A stretch of 64,000 nt of DNA. It comes from Gammaproteobacteria bacterium. GTDB lineage: Bacteria; Pseudomonadota; Gammaproteobacteria; SZUA-140. This document shows, piece after piece, positions 1 to 8,555 of this stretch. The notes below the pieces were generated by a model. It ran no database searches. It worked only from the letters and a program-made list of their open reading frames with translations, and was not told the DNA's origin. Both the position numbers and the translations under genes were made by a program. How positions within the stretch are numbered: the first letter of the stretch is position 1; each line of letters begins with the position of its first letter. Where the stretch lies: NCBI GenBank assembly GCA_016218365.1, contig JACREF010000015.1, forward strand, positions 1 through 64,000, given 5' to 3'.

Positions 1-367
1 GCCCCGAACGGTGGTCAGGGAAAACCCGGAACTGGTCACCGATCGGCGCGGTCATGCTTAACCCGGATCGACTGGTAATGGAATGCCAAAAGGCAGCATA
101 ATGAAAACGGTTGACGCGACAACTACCCTGAAAAACGCCGGCTTCTAAGGTTGTCTGCCAGGCCTCGTTTTGAAACTCGACATGTTCTTTCGCTCGTTTT
201 TCAGAAATCAGTCCGTCCTTGAACATTTTCGCAATGCTTGCCAATCGTTGAGCGTACATCTTCGATTCGGACTCAAAGTACTTTTTCGTTGTTGGCCAGC
301 GGTCGTCGACAACACCTTTGGCTGCGGCAATCATGTCTTTAGTAATAACGTCAATATCCAAGCTCAT
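1..367 (-). CDS. Partial cassette ORF, 3' end beyond the left edge, probably interrupted
   Basis: The frame opens with ATG at 367, in an ATGA overlap with the stop of the lipoprotein gene and after an AAGGAGAT ribosome site. It reads without a stop to base 1. The first 70 or so residues are hydrophilic and helical (start MSLDIDVITKDMIAAAKG, later EKRAKEHVEFQNEAWQTTL) with no signal peptide. After that the composition changes (GSCRVNRFHYAAFWHS) and the DNA carries spaced GGTCA words like an insertion-sequence end, so the native C-terminus is probably lost. It may work with the co-translated lipoprotein. I do not recognise the family. Confidence 0.5.
   Translation of the reverse strand, partial: MSLDIDVITKDMIAAAKGVVDDRWPTTKKYFESESKMYAQRLASIAKMFKDGLISEKRAKEHVEFQNEAWQTTLEAGVFQGSCRVNRFHYAAFWHSITSRSGLSMTAPIGDQFRVFPDHRSG
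13..78. repeat. Spaced GGTCA words, possible IS21-type element end
   Basis: GGTCA occurs at 13-17, 34-38 and 50-54, with a related GGTAA at 74-78. IS21-family elements carry several such spaced words near their ends where transposase binds. The element body would lie left of base 1. This is an inference from the pattern only; no transposase is visible. Confidence 0.35.
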
Positions 368-891
368 TTCTTATCTCCTTCAGTAGATGGGGTTGGAGTA
401 CTGCCAGCCTTAGCTTTCGATTCATCGGTTTTCTCGCCGCGTTTCTTTGCCAGTTCGAATGTCAAGATAGCTGTGAACTGAGAAGTGAAGCCGCCCCTTA
501 AGCTGCCTTCAATCTCACCCTTCTTTAGCCCTTCCTTGTGAAAATTCTCTAGACGATCAAGATTTGCACGTAACCCATCCAACATCTTGACTGTCAAGCT
601 GTTGCGCTCGGTAGCATCAGCCCTCACCCGAAGTCCGCTAATTGAAACCTTGGCGTCTGCATAGAACTGCGGATGCTTTTTGTACTCCTCAACAAGGTCT
701 TTGGGTTTCTCCGCAGTTCCTTCAAGTTTGACAAGAAAGCCTTCCACGTCCTTTTGAAGCTGCGTAACGCCCTTGTCAATTTGTTCGTCGTAATCTCCAA
801 CTAACTTTACGGTAGCGCACGCGCTTAATTGCAAAAATACAAACATGGCGAGTAGCCATCCCCAACGGCTTGAAGAGATATTTACGATCAT
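364..891 (-). CDS. Predicted lipoprotein of an integron cassette
   Basis: The gene encodes 175 residues. An AGGAGGAG ribosome site precedes ATG 891. The longer frame upstream only translates the attC site. A signal peptide with hydrophobic core LLAMFVFLQ ends in a lipobox LSAC (Cys25), so the product is predicted to be lipid-anchored at the envelope. The mature part is Lys/Glu-rich and mostly helical (YDEQIDKGVTQLQKDVEGF) with a low-complexity tail (GSTPTPSTEGDKK). Its stop overlaps the next ATG by ATGA, so the cassette holds two coupled genes. The family is not recognised and the function is unknown. Confidence 0.75.
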   Translation of the reverse strand: MIVNISSSRWGWLLAMFVFLQLSACATVKLVGDYDEQIDKGVTQLQKDVEGFLVKLEGTAEKPKDLVEEYKKHPQFYADAKVSISGLRVRADATERNSLTVKMLDGLRANLDRLENFHKEGLKKGEIEGSLRGGFTSQFTAILTFELAKKRGEKTDESKAKAGSTPTPSTEGDKK

Positions 892-949
892 CTTTGTACT
901 CCTCCTAATTTTGTGCCGGGAAGCCGCCGGCGCGGCATGATGTAGTGAC

Positions 950-1021
950 GCCCAACGACCAAGCTGTGCGGTGCAAACGAAGCGCAGCGTAGTTTGCATC
1001 CGAACGAGCGCCTTGTTAGAG
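950..1021 (-). repeat. Integron attC site (second cassette)
   Basis: Read on the minus strand, the outer core CTCTAAC (1021-1015) and the recombination core GTTGGGC (956-950, a perfect GTTRRRY) bound a 72-base imperfect palindrome, with GCAAACTACG pairing with CGTTTGC around the centre. It closes the SH3-protein cassette and opens the lipoprotein cassette. The 5' core CTCTAAC is the complement of the GTTAGAG that starts the same cassette at 1967, as the cassette model requires. Confidence 0.85.
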
Positions 1022-1025
1022 CGTT

Positions 1026-1934
1026 TCACTCCTGGCCACCGGGAGTAATTGCCAATAAATATCGACTATGCGCCCACCCAACTACGTTTACGTTGTTAAT
1101 ATGATCAAAATATTCAACCTTTACCCAATCGCGGTCTCGTTCAAGCTCCATTAACTTTTGATTTCTAGAAATATTTCCGATGACATCATGATCCATGTCT
1201 GGGCCAGATCGAAGATTCAGGGATCGATCTGTCACTAGAAATAGTCGATCTTTTTCAATTTTATTTGCTTCGTTTAATTGAGTAGTAATTGTTTGTTCGA
1301 GGACGCTCATTCTTTCCAGTATTTTTTCCTCTGACTCTTTCGCAGACATTTGAGACAGATAGAAAAGAAATAGCGCTAGGATAAGGTTTATATAAAATTC
1401 CGCACTTAGAACCCCAAGTGGAGCACGGCCAGCCCTTTTCTGTACTTCTCCAGATAATACATCCAGAGCTTCAAGGTCTGGATGTTTCCCGTATTCGTCA
1501 GCAAGAAGTTCGTAAGCTTCTGAAAATGTCAGCGCTCCGTAGCCATGATTTATTTGCTCTGCAATCCTTGAAAAAGCCTCCATTGCAGAGCTTGTTTCAA
1601 GTGCCCGTAGAGCTCTTAAGGCAGGTGACTCCTGAAGTTGTTGGATGGCTTTGAAGTCTAATGATTCCTCAAGCCCCTTTATGGCCTTCAACGCTGGAGA
1701 ATCCTCTAGGTCACGCATCATTCGAATAGCAGGAGATTCTTCAAATTGACGAATAGCCTGCATTGCTGATGAGTTTTCAAGCTGGCGTATCGCTCGTGCG
1801 GCTGGCGATTCATTTGGCTCACGCATCATCCTTAAAGAGGGAGAGTCCTCTATGGCTCGAATTGCACGCATTGCGCCCGAGTCATCTAACGCTCTAATCG
1901 CCTTTAACGCAGGACTATCAAAGATATTTTTCAT
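1026..1934 (-). CDS. Dodecapeptide-repeat membrane protein with C-terminal SH3b domain (integron cassette)
   Basis: The gene encodes 302 residues from ATG 1934 (an in-frame TTG lies 9 bases upstream). Residues 6-125 are about ten tandem 12-residue repeats of the form S-x-A-x-x-x-I-R-x-L-E-D (for example SPALKAIRALDD). A linker follows, then one membrane segment (INLILALFLFYLSQMS, near 185-200), a coiled-coil-like stretch, and a bacterial SH3 domain near 235-300 (SLNLRSGPDMDHDVIG, ending VGWAHSRYL). SH3b domains often bind cell wall or peptide ligands, and the repeats look like a protein-interaction rod. Only about 30 bases separate the cassette boundary from the start. Function is unknown. 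Confidence 0.75.
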   Translation of the reverse strand: MKNIFDSPALKAIRALDDSGAMRAIRAIEDSPSLRMMREPNESPAARAIRQLENSSAMQAIRQFEESPAIRMMRDLEDSPALKAIKGLEESLDFKAIQQLQESPALRALRALETSSAMEAFSRIAEQINHGYGALTFSEAYELLADEYGKHPDLEALDVLSGEVQKRAGRAPLGVLSAEFYINLILALFLFYLSQMSAKESEEKILERMSVLEQTITTQLNEANKIEKDRLFLVTDRSLNLRSGPDMDHDVIGNISRNQKLMELERDRDWVKVEYFDHINNVNVVGWAHSRYLLAITPGGQE

Positions 1935-1960
1935 GATTAGCAAACACTATATTTTTACCG

Positions 1961-2023
1961 CTCTAACGTGAAGTTGAGGGGCTGCGCGCTTTTGCGCAGT
2001 CCCTCTCGAACGCCGGGTTATGC
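1961..2023 (-). repeat. Integron attC site (first cassette)
   Basis: On the minus strand the outer core GCATAAC (2023-2017) and recombination core GTTAGAG (1967-1961) flank a 63-base hairpin whose inner stem pairs GAGGGACTGCGC with GCGCAGCCCCTC. The last codons of the membrane-protein gene run into this site, a common feature of cassettes. Confidence 0.88.
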
Positions 2024-2775
2024 GGGCTATTATTCTGCTGATTGCGCTGAAAATCTGCCATTACAAAAAAGACAGCATACATTAAGCATACGTACAAAGA
2101 GAAGACAGGCAATATCAGCAAAAATTTCCATGAGTTTTTGAACGGCCTGAATATTCTATCTATGCTGTAAATCATGTTCCAAATGAATAGTGCGCTGGCC
2201 GAGATGATTACAAGAACGCCAAATATTTCGTTATCGCCAGATAACATCATGGCAAACGCATTGAACGTAGATATGTCTGCTGGCGTAAGCTCCCTTTTGA
2301 AATTCATTACTACAAAACCTGCGGCTATGAGAGCAACACAAATAAATAAATTTCGAAGACTGTCAAAGACGTGTTTGTACAGTGCGTCCTCAGCCGCTTG
2401 TTCTTCCTTCACTTCTTCGGGGGTTAATTCTCGTGGCTTGTTATTCTGCGCTTGGATATGTCGAAACCAGACTACGCTGATAATAATGACTAGATTAAAT
2501 CCGAAACCGAGCGCGATCATCACTGTAATGAATACAGTACGTATTTGCCACGGAATAGAACTAAGGAAATCAGAAGGAATTGAAAACCAAGGCCAAGTCC
2601 AAGGTAATGAACCTAGCACAGCGATAAGACTAGGAGTTTCAAAAACGGAATTGGGCCACAGACGATTCCCGATATAGGTAACGCAAGCCACCAGAGCACC
2701 AGCGAAAAATACAAGCCAGAGCGCACGGATGTGCTCTCTGTAGAAAGCTATAAACTGATCAATTACTGGACGCAT
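1963..2775 (-). CDS. Polytopic membrane protein of the first integron cassette
   Basis: The gene encodes 270 residues. About five hydrophobic segments can be seen, including LWLVFFAGALVACVTYIG, VFITVMIALGFGFNLVIIIS, LFICVALIAAGFVVM, VLVIISASALFIWNMI and FLLILPVFSLYVCLMYAVFF. A charged cytoplasmic-looking loop (RELTPEEVKEEQAAEDALY) lies between the second and third. The last 20 residues (NPAFERDCAKARS) are translated attC. The ATG lies inside the recombination core GTTATGC at the attI junction, so the start codon belongs to the cassette edge. The family is not recognised. Confidence 0.72.
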   Translation of the reverse strand: MRPVIDQFIAFYREHIRALWLVFFAGALVACVTYIGNRLWPNSVFETPSLIAVLGSLPWTWPWFSIPSDFLSSIPWQIRTVFITVMIALGFGFNLVIIISVVWFRHIQAQNNKPRELTPEEVKEEQAAEDALYKHVFDSLRNLFICVALIAAGFVVMNFKRELTPADISTFNAFAMMLSGDNEIFGVLVIISASALFIWNMIYSIDRIFRPFKNSWKFLLILPVFSLYVCLMYAVFFVMADFQRNQQNNSPHNPAFERDCAKARSPSTSR

Positions 2776-2828
2776 AACTACAATTAGACGGCAACAACGC
2801 CGTATAATACCGCGTCAACGCCGTATAA
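2772..2828. other. attI junction with two 13-bp direct repeats
   Basis: GCATAAC at 2772-2778 (GTTATGC on the minus strand) is the junction of the first cassette with the integron platform; it matches the outer core of that cassette's attC. Between it and intI, CAACGCCGTATAA occurs at 2795-2807 and again at 2816-2828, 21 bp apart or two helical turns. Directly repeated integrase sites are known in class 1 attI. That these are such sites is inferred. Confidence 0.7.
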
Positions 2829-2872
2829 CGCGGCGACTCATTTATAACCCATTGTTTCGCAAGGAGGCGTAT

Positions 2873-3898
2873 ATGGGAAACACGGCGTCTGATGCCGTTA
2901 TCACGGCGTCGAAACATCCCGGGCTGTTTCAGGTCATTCGGGAACATTTGAGAGTCAAACATTACAGCCTGCGCACCGAGCGCACCTATCTCGGCTGGAT
3001 CAGACAATTCATACGGTTTCACGGCAAACGACACCCCAGAGAGATGGGGGCGCCTGAGATCGAGGCTTTTCTCAGCTATCTTGCCACCCATCGCAATGTC
3101 AGCGCCTCGACTCAAAATCAGGCGCTGGCCGCACTGCTGTTTTTGTATCAAGCGGTGTTGGAAGTTGATCTGCCCTGGCTGGACAAGGTCACCCGCGCCA
3201 AGCAGCCTCAACGTCTGCCCGTGGTGCTTGCCACCAGTGAAATTGACCGCCTGCTTTTTAATTTGGCTGATGGTCATCAACTGATGGCCCGTCTGCTCTA
3301 TGGCAGCGGCATGCGCCTGATGGAATGCGTCAGGCTGCGGATCAAGGATCTGGATTTTGCCAACCGGCAGATCATGATTCGTGGCGGCAAGGGCAACAAG
3401 GATCGGGTGGCCTTGCTGCCGGGCTCGCTTGAAGGAGAGCTGCGGGATCAACTGACCAGGGCCCGGACGCTTTGGGAAGGTGACAGGGCGCAGCATCAGC
3501 CGGGCGTGGAAATGCCTGATGCCTTGGCGCGCAAATATCCGAACGCCGCGAAGCAATGGGGCTGGTTCTGGGTGTTTCCGGCAAGAGAAATGTCGCGTGA
3601 CCCGCGCACCGGAATTATCCGCCGACATCATACCCACGAACAGGCCTTGCAGCGGGCCATCAAACGGGCGGCGGCCGCTGCCGGCATCCCAAAGCCTGTC
3701 TCCACCCATACGCTACGACACTCCTTTGCAACGCATTTGCTCGAAAGCGGTTATGACATCCGCACCATCCAGGAATTGCTGGGGCACCGTGATCTGAAGA
3801 CGACCATGATCTATACCCATGTCCTGAATCGTGGCGGCCGGGGCGTAGTGAGCCCGCTAGACCGCCATCAATCATTTCAAACAAAACCATCTCAATAA
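2873..3898 (+). CDS. intI: Integron integrase IntI
   Basis: Tyrosine recombinase of 341 residues that inserts and excises gene cassettes at attI and attC. The start at 2873 is set by AAGGAGG six bases upstream. The N-terminal core-binding domain ([19 protein letters not shown]) is followed by the catalytic domain with the first Arg in [17 protein letters not shown], the box [15 protein letters not shown], and [15 protein letters not shown] holding the His and nucleophilic Tyr. The extra segment between them ([20 protein letters not shown]) is diagnostic of IntI over ordinary Xer/phage integrases. It is divergent to the cassettes, the standard integron layout. No frameshift is present, so it is probably active. 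Confidence 0.95.
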   Translation: MGNTASDAVITASKHPGLFQVIREHLRVKHYSLRTERTYLGWIRQFIRFHGKRHPREMGAPEIEAFLSYLATHRNVSASTQNQALAALLFLYQAVLEVDLPWLDKVTRAKQPQRLPVVLATSEIDRLLFNLADGHQLMARLLYGSGMRLMECVRLRIKDLDFANRQIMIRGGKGNKDRVALLPGSLEGELRDQLTRARTLWEGDRAQHQPGVEMPDALARKYPNAAKQWGWFWVFPAREMSRDPRTGIIRRHHTHEQALQRAIKRAAAAAGIPKPVSTHTLRHSFATHLLESGYDIRTIQELLGHRDLKTTMIYTHVLNRGGRGVVSPLDRHQSFQTKPSQ

Positions 3899-3990
3899 GC
3901 ATTCACTATGCCACAGAGATGAAAAGCTCGACAAGCTATCTTGATGGGATGGGAACAGGATTAATTACTTTGGGTGAGAGCAGGAAACCA

Positions 3991-4014
3991 CCCTCTCCCG
4001 CACGCGGGAGAGGG
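3991..4014. repeat. Palindromic hairpin CCCTCTCCC...GGGAGAGGG
   Basis: A perfect 11-bp inverted repeat with a two-base centre (CCCTCTCCCGC, AC, GCGGGAGAGGG). The corresponding hairpin at 5922-5945 keeps the outer stem but replaces the inner GC/GC by AC/GT, which preserves pairing. It looks like a short dispersed palindromic element. Confidence 0.65.
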
Positions 4015-4049
4015 TGCTAAAAAACCGTACCGCAGGGAGGTCAGTTGTA

Positions 4050-4232
4050 TTACGGCGCGGTGACAAGGATGTACCTGGCGGCGGAGCAGCCGTCAACAGC
4101 ATCCATCTGGCCGTAGGCATTCAGCGTCATGCTGGCGCTCAGCTCGATGTAGGCCAGCGGCTGCATGGCCGCCCAGCCACCGGTGGTCTGCGCCTTGAAC
4201 AGGCCGGTGTTGACGGCATCGTAATGGACTAT
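4050..4232 (-). pseudogene. Truncated 3' copy of the DUF4382 lipoprotein gene
   Basis: The last 60 or so codons resemble the C-terminus of the intact gene at 6018: MTLNAYGQMDAVDGC here against MTLNVYGQMDTVDGC there, both ending HILVTAP or YILVTAP before TAA. Homology stops near 4232, exactly where the stop codon of the KilA-N remnant begins. No start codon or signal peptide remains, so this is a fragment. Confidence 0.8.
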
Positions 4233-5035
4233 TCCTTGAGCTGCTTGACCGCCGACACGGAGGTGAGCACCTGCATCTGGCGGATGGCAATTTCGTTGAG
4301 GCGTTTGAGACGGTCCCCTTGTGACAGCCCCATGTGAATGAGTTCGGCATTCATGCCCTCGATATTGGCGAGCACCAGCAGCTGTTCGATGGTGGCGTAC
4401 TCGCGCATGTTGCCTTCCAGCTTGGGATTGGCGGCCCGCCATTGTTTGGCTGTTTGGCCAAAGAGGGCAACGTTGAGCATGTCCGCTTCATTGGCATAGG
4501 TGATGGCGGCCTGCGCGGGCGTAATCGCGGCCGGAATCAGGTGCGCCTTGATGGCGTCGGTGTGGATGTGATAGTTGAGCCTGGAAAGGGTACGATTCAG
4601 GTTCCAGGCGAGTGACAGGCGGCGGTTTTCATCCTCCTTGAGGCGCTGGAACTCCTTGATCAGGTAGAGCTTGAACTCAACCGATATCCAGGAGGCGAAT
4701 TCGAAAGCGATGTCTCTGTGGGCATACGTGCCACCGTAACGGCCGGCTTTGGAAATCAGGCCGATAGCGCCCGTCTTTTCGACCCATTGCTTGGCCGTGA
4801 GGATGAAGCTGTTGAGGCCAGACTGTTTTTTAATCCCATCGAATTCGATGGGATTAAAACCGGGGTTGTTGAGTTGCTCCCAGATACCGAGAAACTCAAT
4901 GGTGTTGCGATTACGCAGCCAGTTCTGGATGAGATAGTCGGTGCGCTCGGCATCACGGTAGCGGGCAATGTCTGTCAGACAGGCCTTTGCCTGGGTGGTC
5001 GACCCCCTTTCCTCGACAGCATTACAGATAACAGG
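4229..5035 (-). pseudogene. KilA-N domain protein, 5'-truncated
   Basis: From about 4978 down to the TAG at 4229 the minus strand reads about 249 codons without interruption. It begins LTDIARYRDAERTDYL and continues IQNWLRNRNTIEFLGIWEQ, GLISKAGRYGGTYAHRDIAF and EFASWISVEFKLYLIKEFQ, then helical C-terminal segments ending SVSAVKQLKE. This is the pattern of phage and mobile-element KilA-N DNA-binding proteins. The first roughly 25 residues, including the start, are missing: upstream the frame meets a TAG at 5036-5038 with no in-frame ATG. An expressed shorter form is possible but unlikely. Confidence 0.75.
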
Positions 5036-5040
5036 CTATA

Positions 5041-5153
5041 TTAACAATAATTATCCGCTGACCCCGGTTCCGCGCAAGATCGCCAAGGAACTGATCGAAG
5101 GCATAGCCATCAAGCACCAGGCCAAGCAGATGGTGAGCAATCTGGGCGACTAA
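5041..5153 (+). pseudogene. C-terminal gene remnant of unknown family
   Basis: The plus strand reads YPLTPVPRKIAKELIEGIAI and then KHQAKQMVSNLGD to a TAA at 5153. It looks like the C-terminal tail of a protein whose 5' part was lost at the junction with the KilA-N fragment. No promoter or ribosome site is evident and I do not recognise the parent gene. Confidence 0.35.
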
Positions 5154-5212
5154 GGCCGAAAAGCAAATAATCAATTATCGTTTTAGCAACCCCGTTGATG
5201 GAGGTCACAGCG

Positions 5213-5392
5213 ATGCAACCCTTGAAGAAAGAAGCGATGGATACCCTCGCCAATCTCCCCGATAACGCGGACATCGACGAGATCATGTATCGTCTGTATG
5301 TGCTCGATAAAATCCGCAAGGGTCGTGAAGCAGTGGAACAGGGCCGCACGATTACTCATGAGGACTTAAGGCGCGAGATCGAGCAGTGGTAA
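5213..5392 (+). CDS. Antitoxin of a ParE/RelE-type toxin-antitoxin pair
   Basis: The gene encodes 59 residues. GGAGG at 5200-5204 sets ATG 5213. The small acidic protein (NLPDNADIDEIMYRLYVLDK, then IRKGREAVEQGRTITHEDLR and EIEQW) has the size and C-terminal pattern of antitoxins paired with RelE/ParE toxins. It probably neutralises the toxin and represses the operon; the DNA-binding part would be the N-terminus. The end overlaps the toxin gene by seven bases, so the two are likely translationally coupled. Confidence 0.8.
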   Translation: MQPLKKEAMDTLANLPDNADIDEIMYRLYVLDKIRKGREAVEQGRTITHEDLRREIEQW

Positions 5393-5685
5393 TATGGTCG
5401 GAGCCCGCCAAGGCCGACCTGCGTCACATCTTCGAGTACATCGCTCACGACTCGCACCACTACGCCAGAAAGGTCACGCAGGAGATCATGGACAAGACCG
5501 CCGTCCTGAACGAGCTGCCCCGCGTCGGCCGGGCGGTGCCGGAAGTCGGTGACGACAGCGTGCGGGAGCTTTCGCTCTACACCTATCGCATCATCTACGA
5601 GGTCAGCGGGCCGGACGTGTATATCCTGGCCGTAGCGCATAAGCGGCGGGAGCTGAAGACAGGGGAGATTTCGCGCCAGCCGTAG
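5386..5685 (+). CDS. RelE/ParE-family toxin
   Basis: The gene encodes 99 residues from GTG 5386, overlapping the antitoxin stop; the ATG at 5394 is out of frame. The fold signature is clear: the N-terminal strand and helix (VIWSEPAKADLRHIFEYIA), the helical hairpin, and the conserved core RVGRAVPEVGDDSVRELSL, YRIIYEV and VYILAVAHKRREL. Family members poison gyrase (ParE) or cleave ribosome-bound mRNA (RelE); sequence alone does not decide which. The pair lies in a scar of mobile-element remnants beside an integron. It is intact. Confidence 0.88.
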   Translation: MVIWSEPAKADLRHIFEYIAHDSHHYARKVTQEIMDKTAVLNELPRVGRAVPEVGDDSVRELSLYTYRIIYEVSGPDVYILAVAHKRRELKTGEISRQP

Positions 5686-5921
5686 CTGGAAAACGGGACG
5701 GAGGGATTAAACTTTGAGCAGCATAATTGCTCCTTCCGCTTCCGGTATCGCCATTTCCGTGATGGCACTATGCCACAGCGGGCAAAAGTGCCACAAGCAA
5801 GCTTGATGGGCCAAGAAAAGGATTAATCCTTTGGCTGTGTTGTGGAAAGCACATTCCCCGAATTTCGCGCACTACGCTCAACCTGGGCTACGACAACACC
5901 CCCTACTGGCCCTCTCCCCAA

Positions 5922-5945
5922 CCCTCTCCCACAAGTGGGAGAGGG
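5922..5945. repeat. Palindromic hairpin, second member
   Basis: CCCTCTCCCAC, AA, GTGGGAGAGGG form a perfect 11-bp inverted repeat. It is the homologue of 3991-4014 with two compensating base changes in the stem. Confidence 0.65.
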
Positions 5946-5958
5946 AGAGCAATGAAGG

Positions 5959-5995
5959 CAAAAAAACCGCACCGCCGGTTGTCCGGACGGTGCGG
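5959..5995 (-). terminator. Rho-independent terminator of the DUF4382 gene
   Basis: On the minus strand CCGCACCGTCCGG and CCGGCGGTGCGG pair around a short loop and are followed by a run of seven T. It lies 23 bases past the DUF4382 stop. Confidence 0.85.
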
Positions 5996-6017
5996 AGGTG
6001 CTGCAGGGAGGTCGGTA

Positions 6018-7496
6018 TTACGGCGCGGTGACGAGGATATGCCTGGCGGCGAAGCAGCCGTCGACAGTGTCCATCTGGCCGTAGACGTTCAATGTCATGC
6101 CTGACAGCAGCTCGCTGTAGGCCAGCGGCTGGAACGACAGGCCGCCGTTGATCCGCACCGTGAACAGACCGGTGGTCGACGGGTCGTACTTGACGCACTG
6201 CGTACTGCCGCCTGTGGTATCCAGCGTCAGCTGGAACTGCAGCGGGTTCAGCGTATTCAACGCGCCGCTCAGTTCGGCGATCAGCGCATCGGTGTTGACC
6301 TGCAGGATCGTCGCCTTCAGGCCGGCCGGGGTCGTCATGGTGTCGAGCACGCCTTCAACCTTGACCGGCTGGCCAATCTGCAGATCAGCCAACACCAGTG
6401 GTGTACCGGTGTAACTGAAGATCGGTGTCTGCGCATCGAGCGTGACATGGACCGTGATACCAGCGGCCAGTGTGGGCGGCGCCGGCAGCATCATCGGCAT
6501 GACATCCGGGTGATATTCGCGCATCCATGACAACGTGATGTCGACGGTGCCGTCGCTGCTATTGATCGCGCTAACATGTCCCTTGAGGCGCGGGAAGGCC
6601 GAGCGTGGCCCGAGTTCGATGACACGCGCATCCAGGACTGCGTTGTCGACGCTGGCCTGCGCCGCATGGGCAAAGCGGCCGATCGCAACGACCGGATTGC
6701 CGATCACCAAACCCGCGAAGCCGCTGACCGCGCCGGCGGTGGTGAAGAATACGGCAGTGTCTGCCGCCTGCACGGTAACGCAGTGGTCGCCATAGGCATC
6801 ATGGCCGTCGCGGCTCAGCACGCCGTTGATCTCGGCATGGCGCAGTACATAGTCGTCATTGCACAGCGTGAAGGTCCGCGCCTGGTCATCAATGACGCCG
6901 ACCGTGCCGCTGACATGTACCAGCCGCCCCGGATAGTTGACGCCGAGCACATCGACGAAGATCACCGGACGGAAGATGTACTGGTTGCTGTTGCCGGCCT
7001 GGACGATGTGGATCGCCTTGCGGGCATCGAAATCGAGCTGCACATACATCGTCTGATCCGGCACCACCTCAAAGCGGCCATGCGGCACCAGATCGATCTT
7101 GCCACTCGGCAGCTTCGGATGGACCGTCGTGATGTTGCCCATGCTGTCATGACCGACCAGGTCGATATTCTTGACCTCCAGACGAATCTTGCTATAGACA
7201 CCACTCGGCACGCCGCCGGCGAACGAGAACAGATCGGAGTTGCTCGACAGCGCCAGCAGATCGAAGGTCTTGCCGACGCCGCTCGGATCCGCATAGACAT
7301 TGACGCGGCCCCGACCGCCGATCAGCTCGATGCCGGTCACGGTGACGTTGATCTGATCAAATTGATCAGACGGTGCATCGGTGACCAGCAGCGCGACCCG
7401 ACCGACGCCGGCGTTCTGCGCCGAGCCCTGACCACCGCCGCAGCCAGCCAACAGCAACGCGACCATCAGTACCGATAATAATGTGATCTTTTTCAT
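6018..7496 (-). CDS. DUF4382-domain lipoprotein
   Basis: The gene encodes 492 residues from ATG 7496; the longer frame upstream lacks signal features. MKKITLLSVLMVALLLAGC gives a lipobox with Cys19, so an envelope lipoprotein is predicted. Residues about 30-170 carry the DUF4382 domain (VALLVTDAPSDQFDQINVTV, GIELIGG). The remainder consists of beta-rich repeats resembling DUF5666 modules (VSGTVGVIDDQARTFTLC; VKVEGVLDTMTTPAGLKA). Function is unknown. It is monocistronic with its own terminator, and a truncated copy of the 3' end lies at 4050. Confidence 0.85.
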   Translation of the reverse strand: MKKITLLSVLMVALLLAGCGGGQGSAQNAGVGRVALLVTDAPSDQFDQINVTVTGIELIGGRGRVNVYADPSGVGKTFDLLALSSNSDLFSFAGGVPSGVYSKIRLEVKNIDLVGHDSMGNITTVHPKLPSGKIDLVPHGRFEVVPDQTMYVQLDFDARKAIHIVQAGNSNQYIFRPVIFVDVLGVNYPGRLVHVSGTVGVIDDQARTFTLCNDDYVLRHAEINGVLSRDGHDAYGDHCVTVQAADTAVFFTTAGAVSGFAGLVIGNPVVAIGRFAHAAQASVDNAVLDARVIELGPRSAFPRLKGHVSAINSSDGTVDITLSWMREYHPDVMPMMLPAPPTLAAGITVHVTLDAQTPIFSYTGTPLVLADLQIGQPVKVEGVLDTMTTPAGLKATILQVNTDALIAELSGALNTLNPLQFQLTLDTTGGSTQCVKYDPSTTGLFTVRINGGLSFQPLAYSELLSGMTLNVYGQMDTVDGCFAARHILVTAP

Positions 7497-7615
7497 ATTG
7501 TTTTCCCTGTGATTGACTGCCCCGCCGCCCGCAGCCGTGTCAGCGCCGGGCGATGGATAGGTAGCGGGTGACACGAAAAAACATCGGCCAGGGTTCCCTT
7601 GCAAGGGCCAGATGC

Positions 7616-7645
7616 ACAAACAGCGTGCCCGGGCACGCTGTTTGT
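7616..7645. terminator. Long palindromic terminator between rpoH and the DUF4382 gene
   Basis: ACAAACAGCGTGCCC and its exact complement GGGCACGCTGTTTGT form a 15-bp perfect stem. It lies 27 bases past the rpoH stop and could end transcription from that side. Confidence 0.7.
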
Positions 7646-7671
7646 TTGTTGCTGTCAGTCAATAACGGGGC

Positions 7672-8520
<849 letters not shown>

Positions 8521-8555
8521 CGGGCAGTACCCTCCTCCGTTCGAATAGCGTCAGT

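Larger units (their letters stand above)
3905..4232 (-). repeat. Left copy of an imperfect direct repeat (DUF4382 gene 3' end plus flank)
   Basis: This stretch is recognisably related to 5767-6200. It shares CACTATGCCACAG, CTTGATGGG and GGATTAAT words, then a CCCTCTCCC hairpin, the AAAAAACCG tract, GCAGGGAGGTC, and the last roughly 180 coding bases of the DUF4382 gene. Here the terminator hairpin of the intact copy has collapsed. The two copies bracket the KilA-N remnant and the toxin-antitoxin pair. Confidence 0.7.
5767..6200 (-). repeat. Right copy of the imperfect direct repeat
   Basis: Counterpart of 3905-4232. This copy is continuous with the intact DUF4382 gene and keeps its terminator, so it is probably the ancestral arrangement. 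The rest of 5686-5958 holds no gene that I can support. Confidence 0.65.

Noticed and set aside
2759-3709. 316-residue minus-strand reading frame
   Set aside because: Antisense to intI and running across attI; intI is supported by motifs and ribosome site.
4229-4480. Stand-alone 83-residue protein
   Set aside because: It is only the C-terminal part of the longer open KilA-N frame that reads on to about 4978 and 5035.
6576-7478. 300-residue plus-strand reading frame
   Set aside because: Antisense to the DUF4382 lipoprotein gene; composition is typical of a GC-rich shadow frame and there is no ribosome site.
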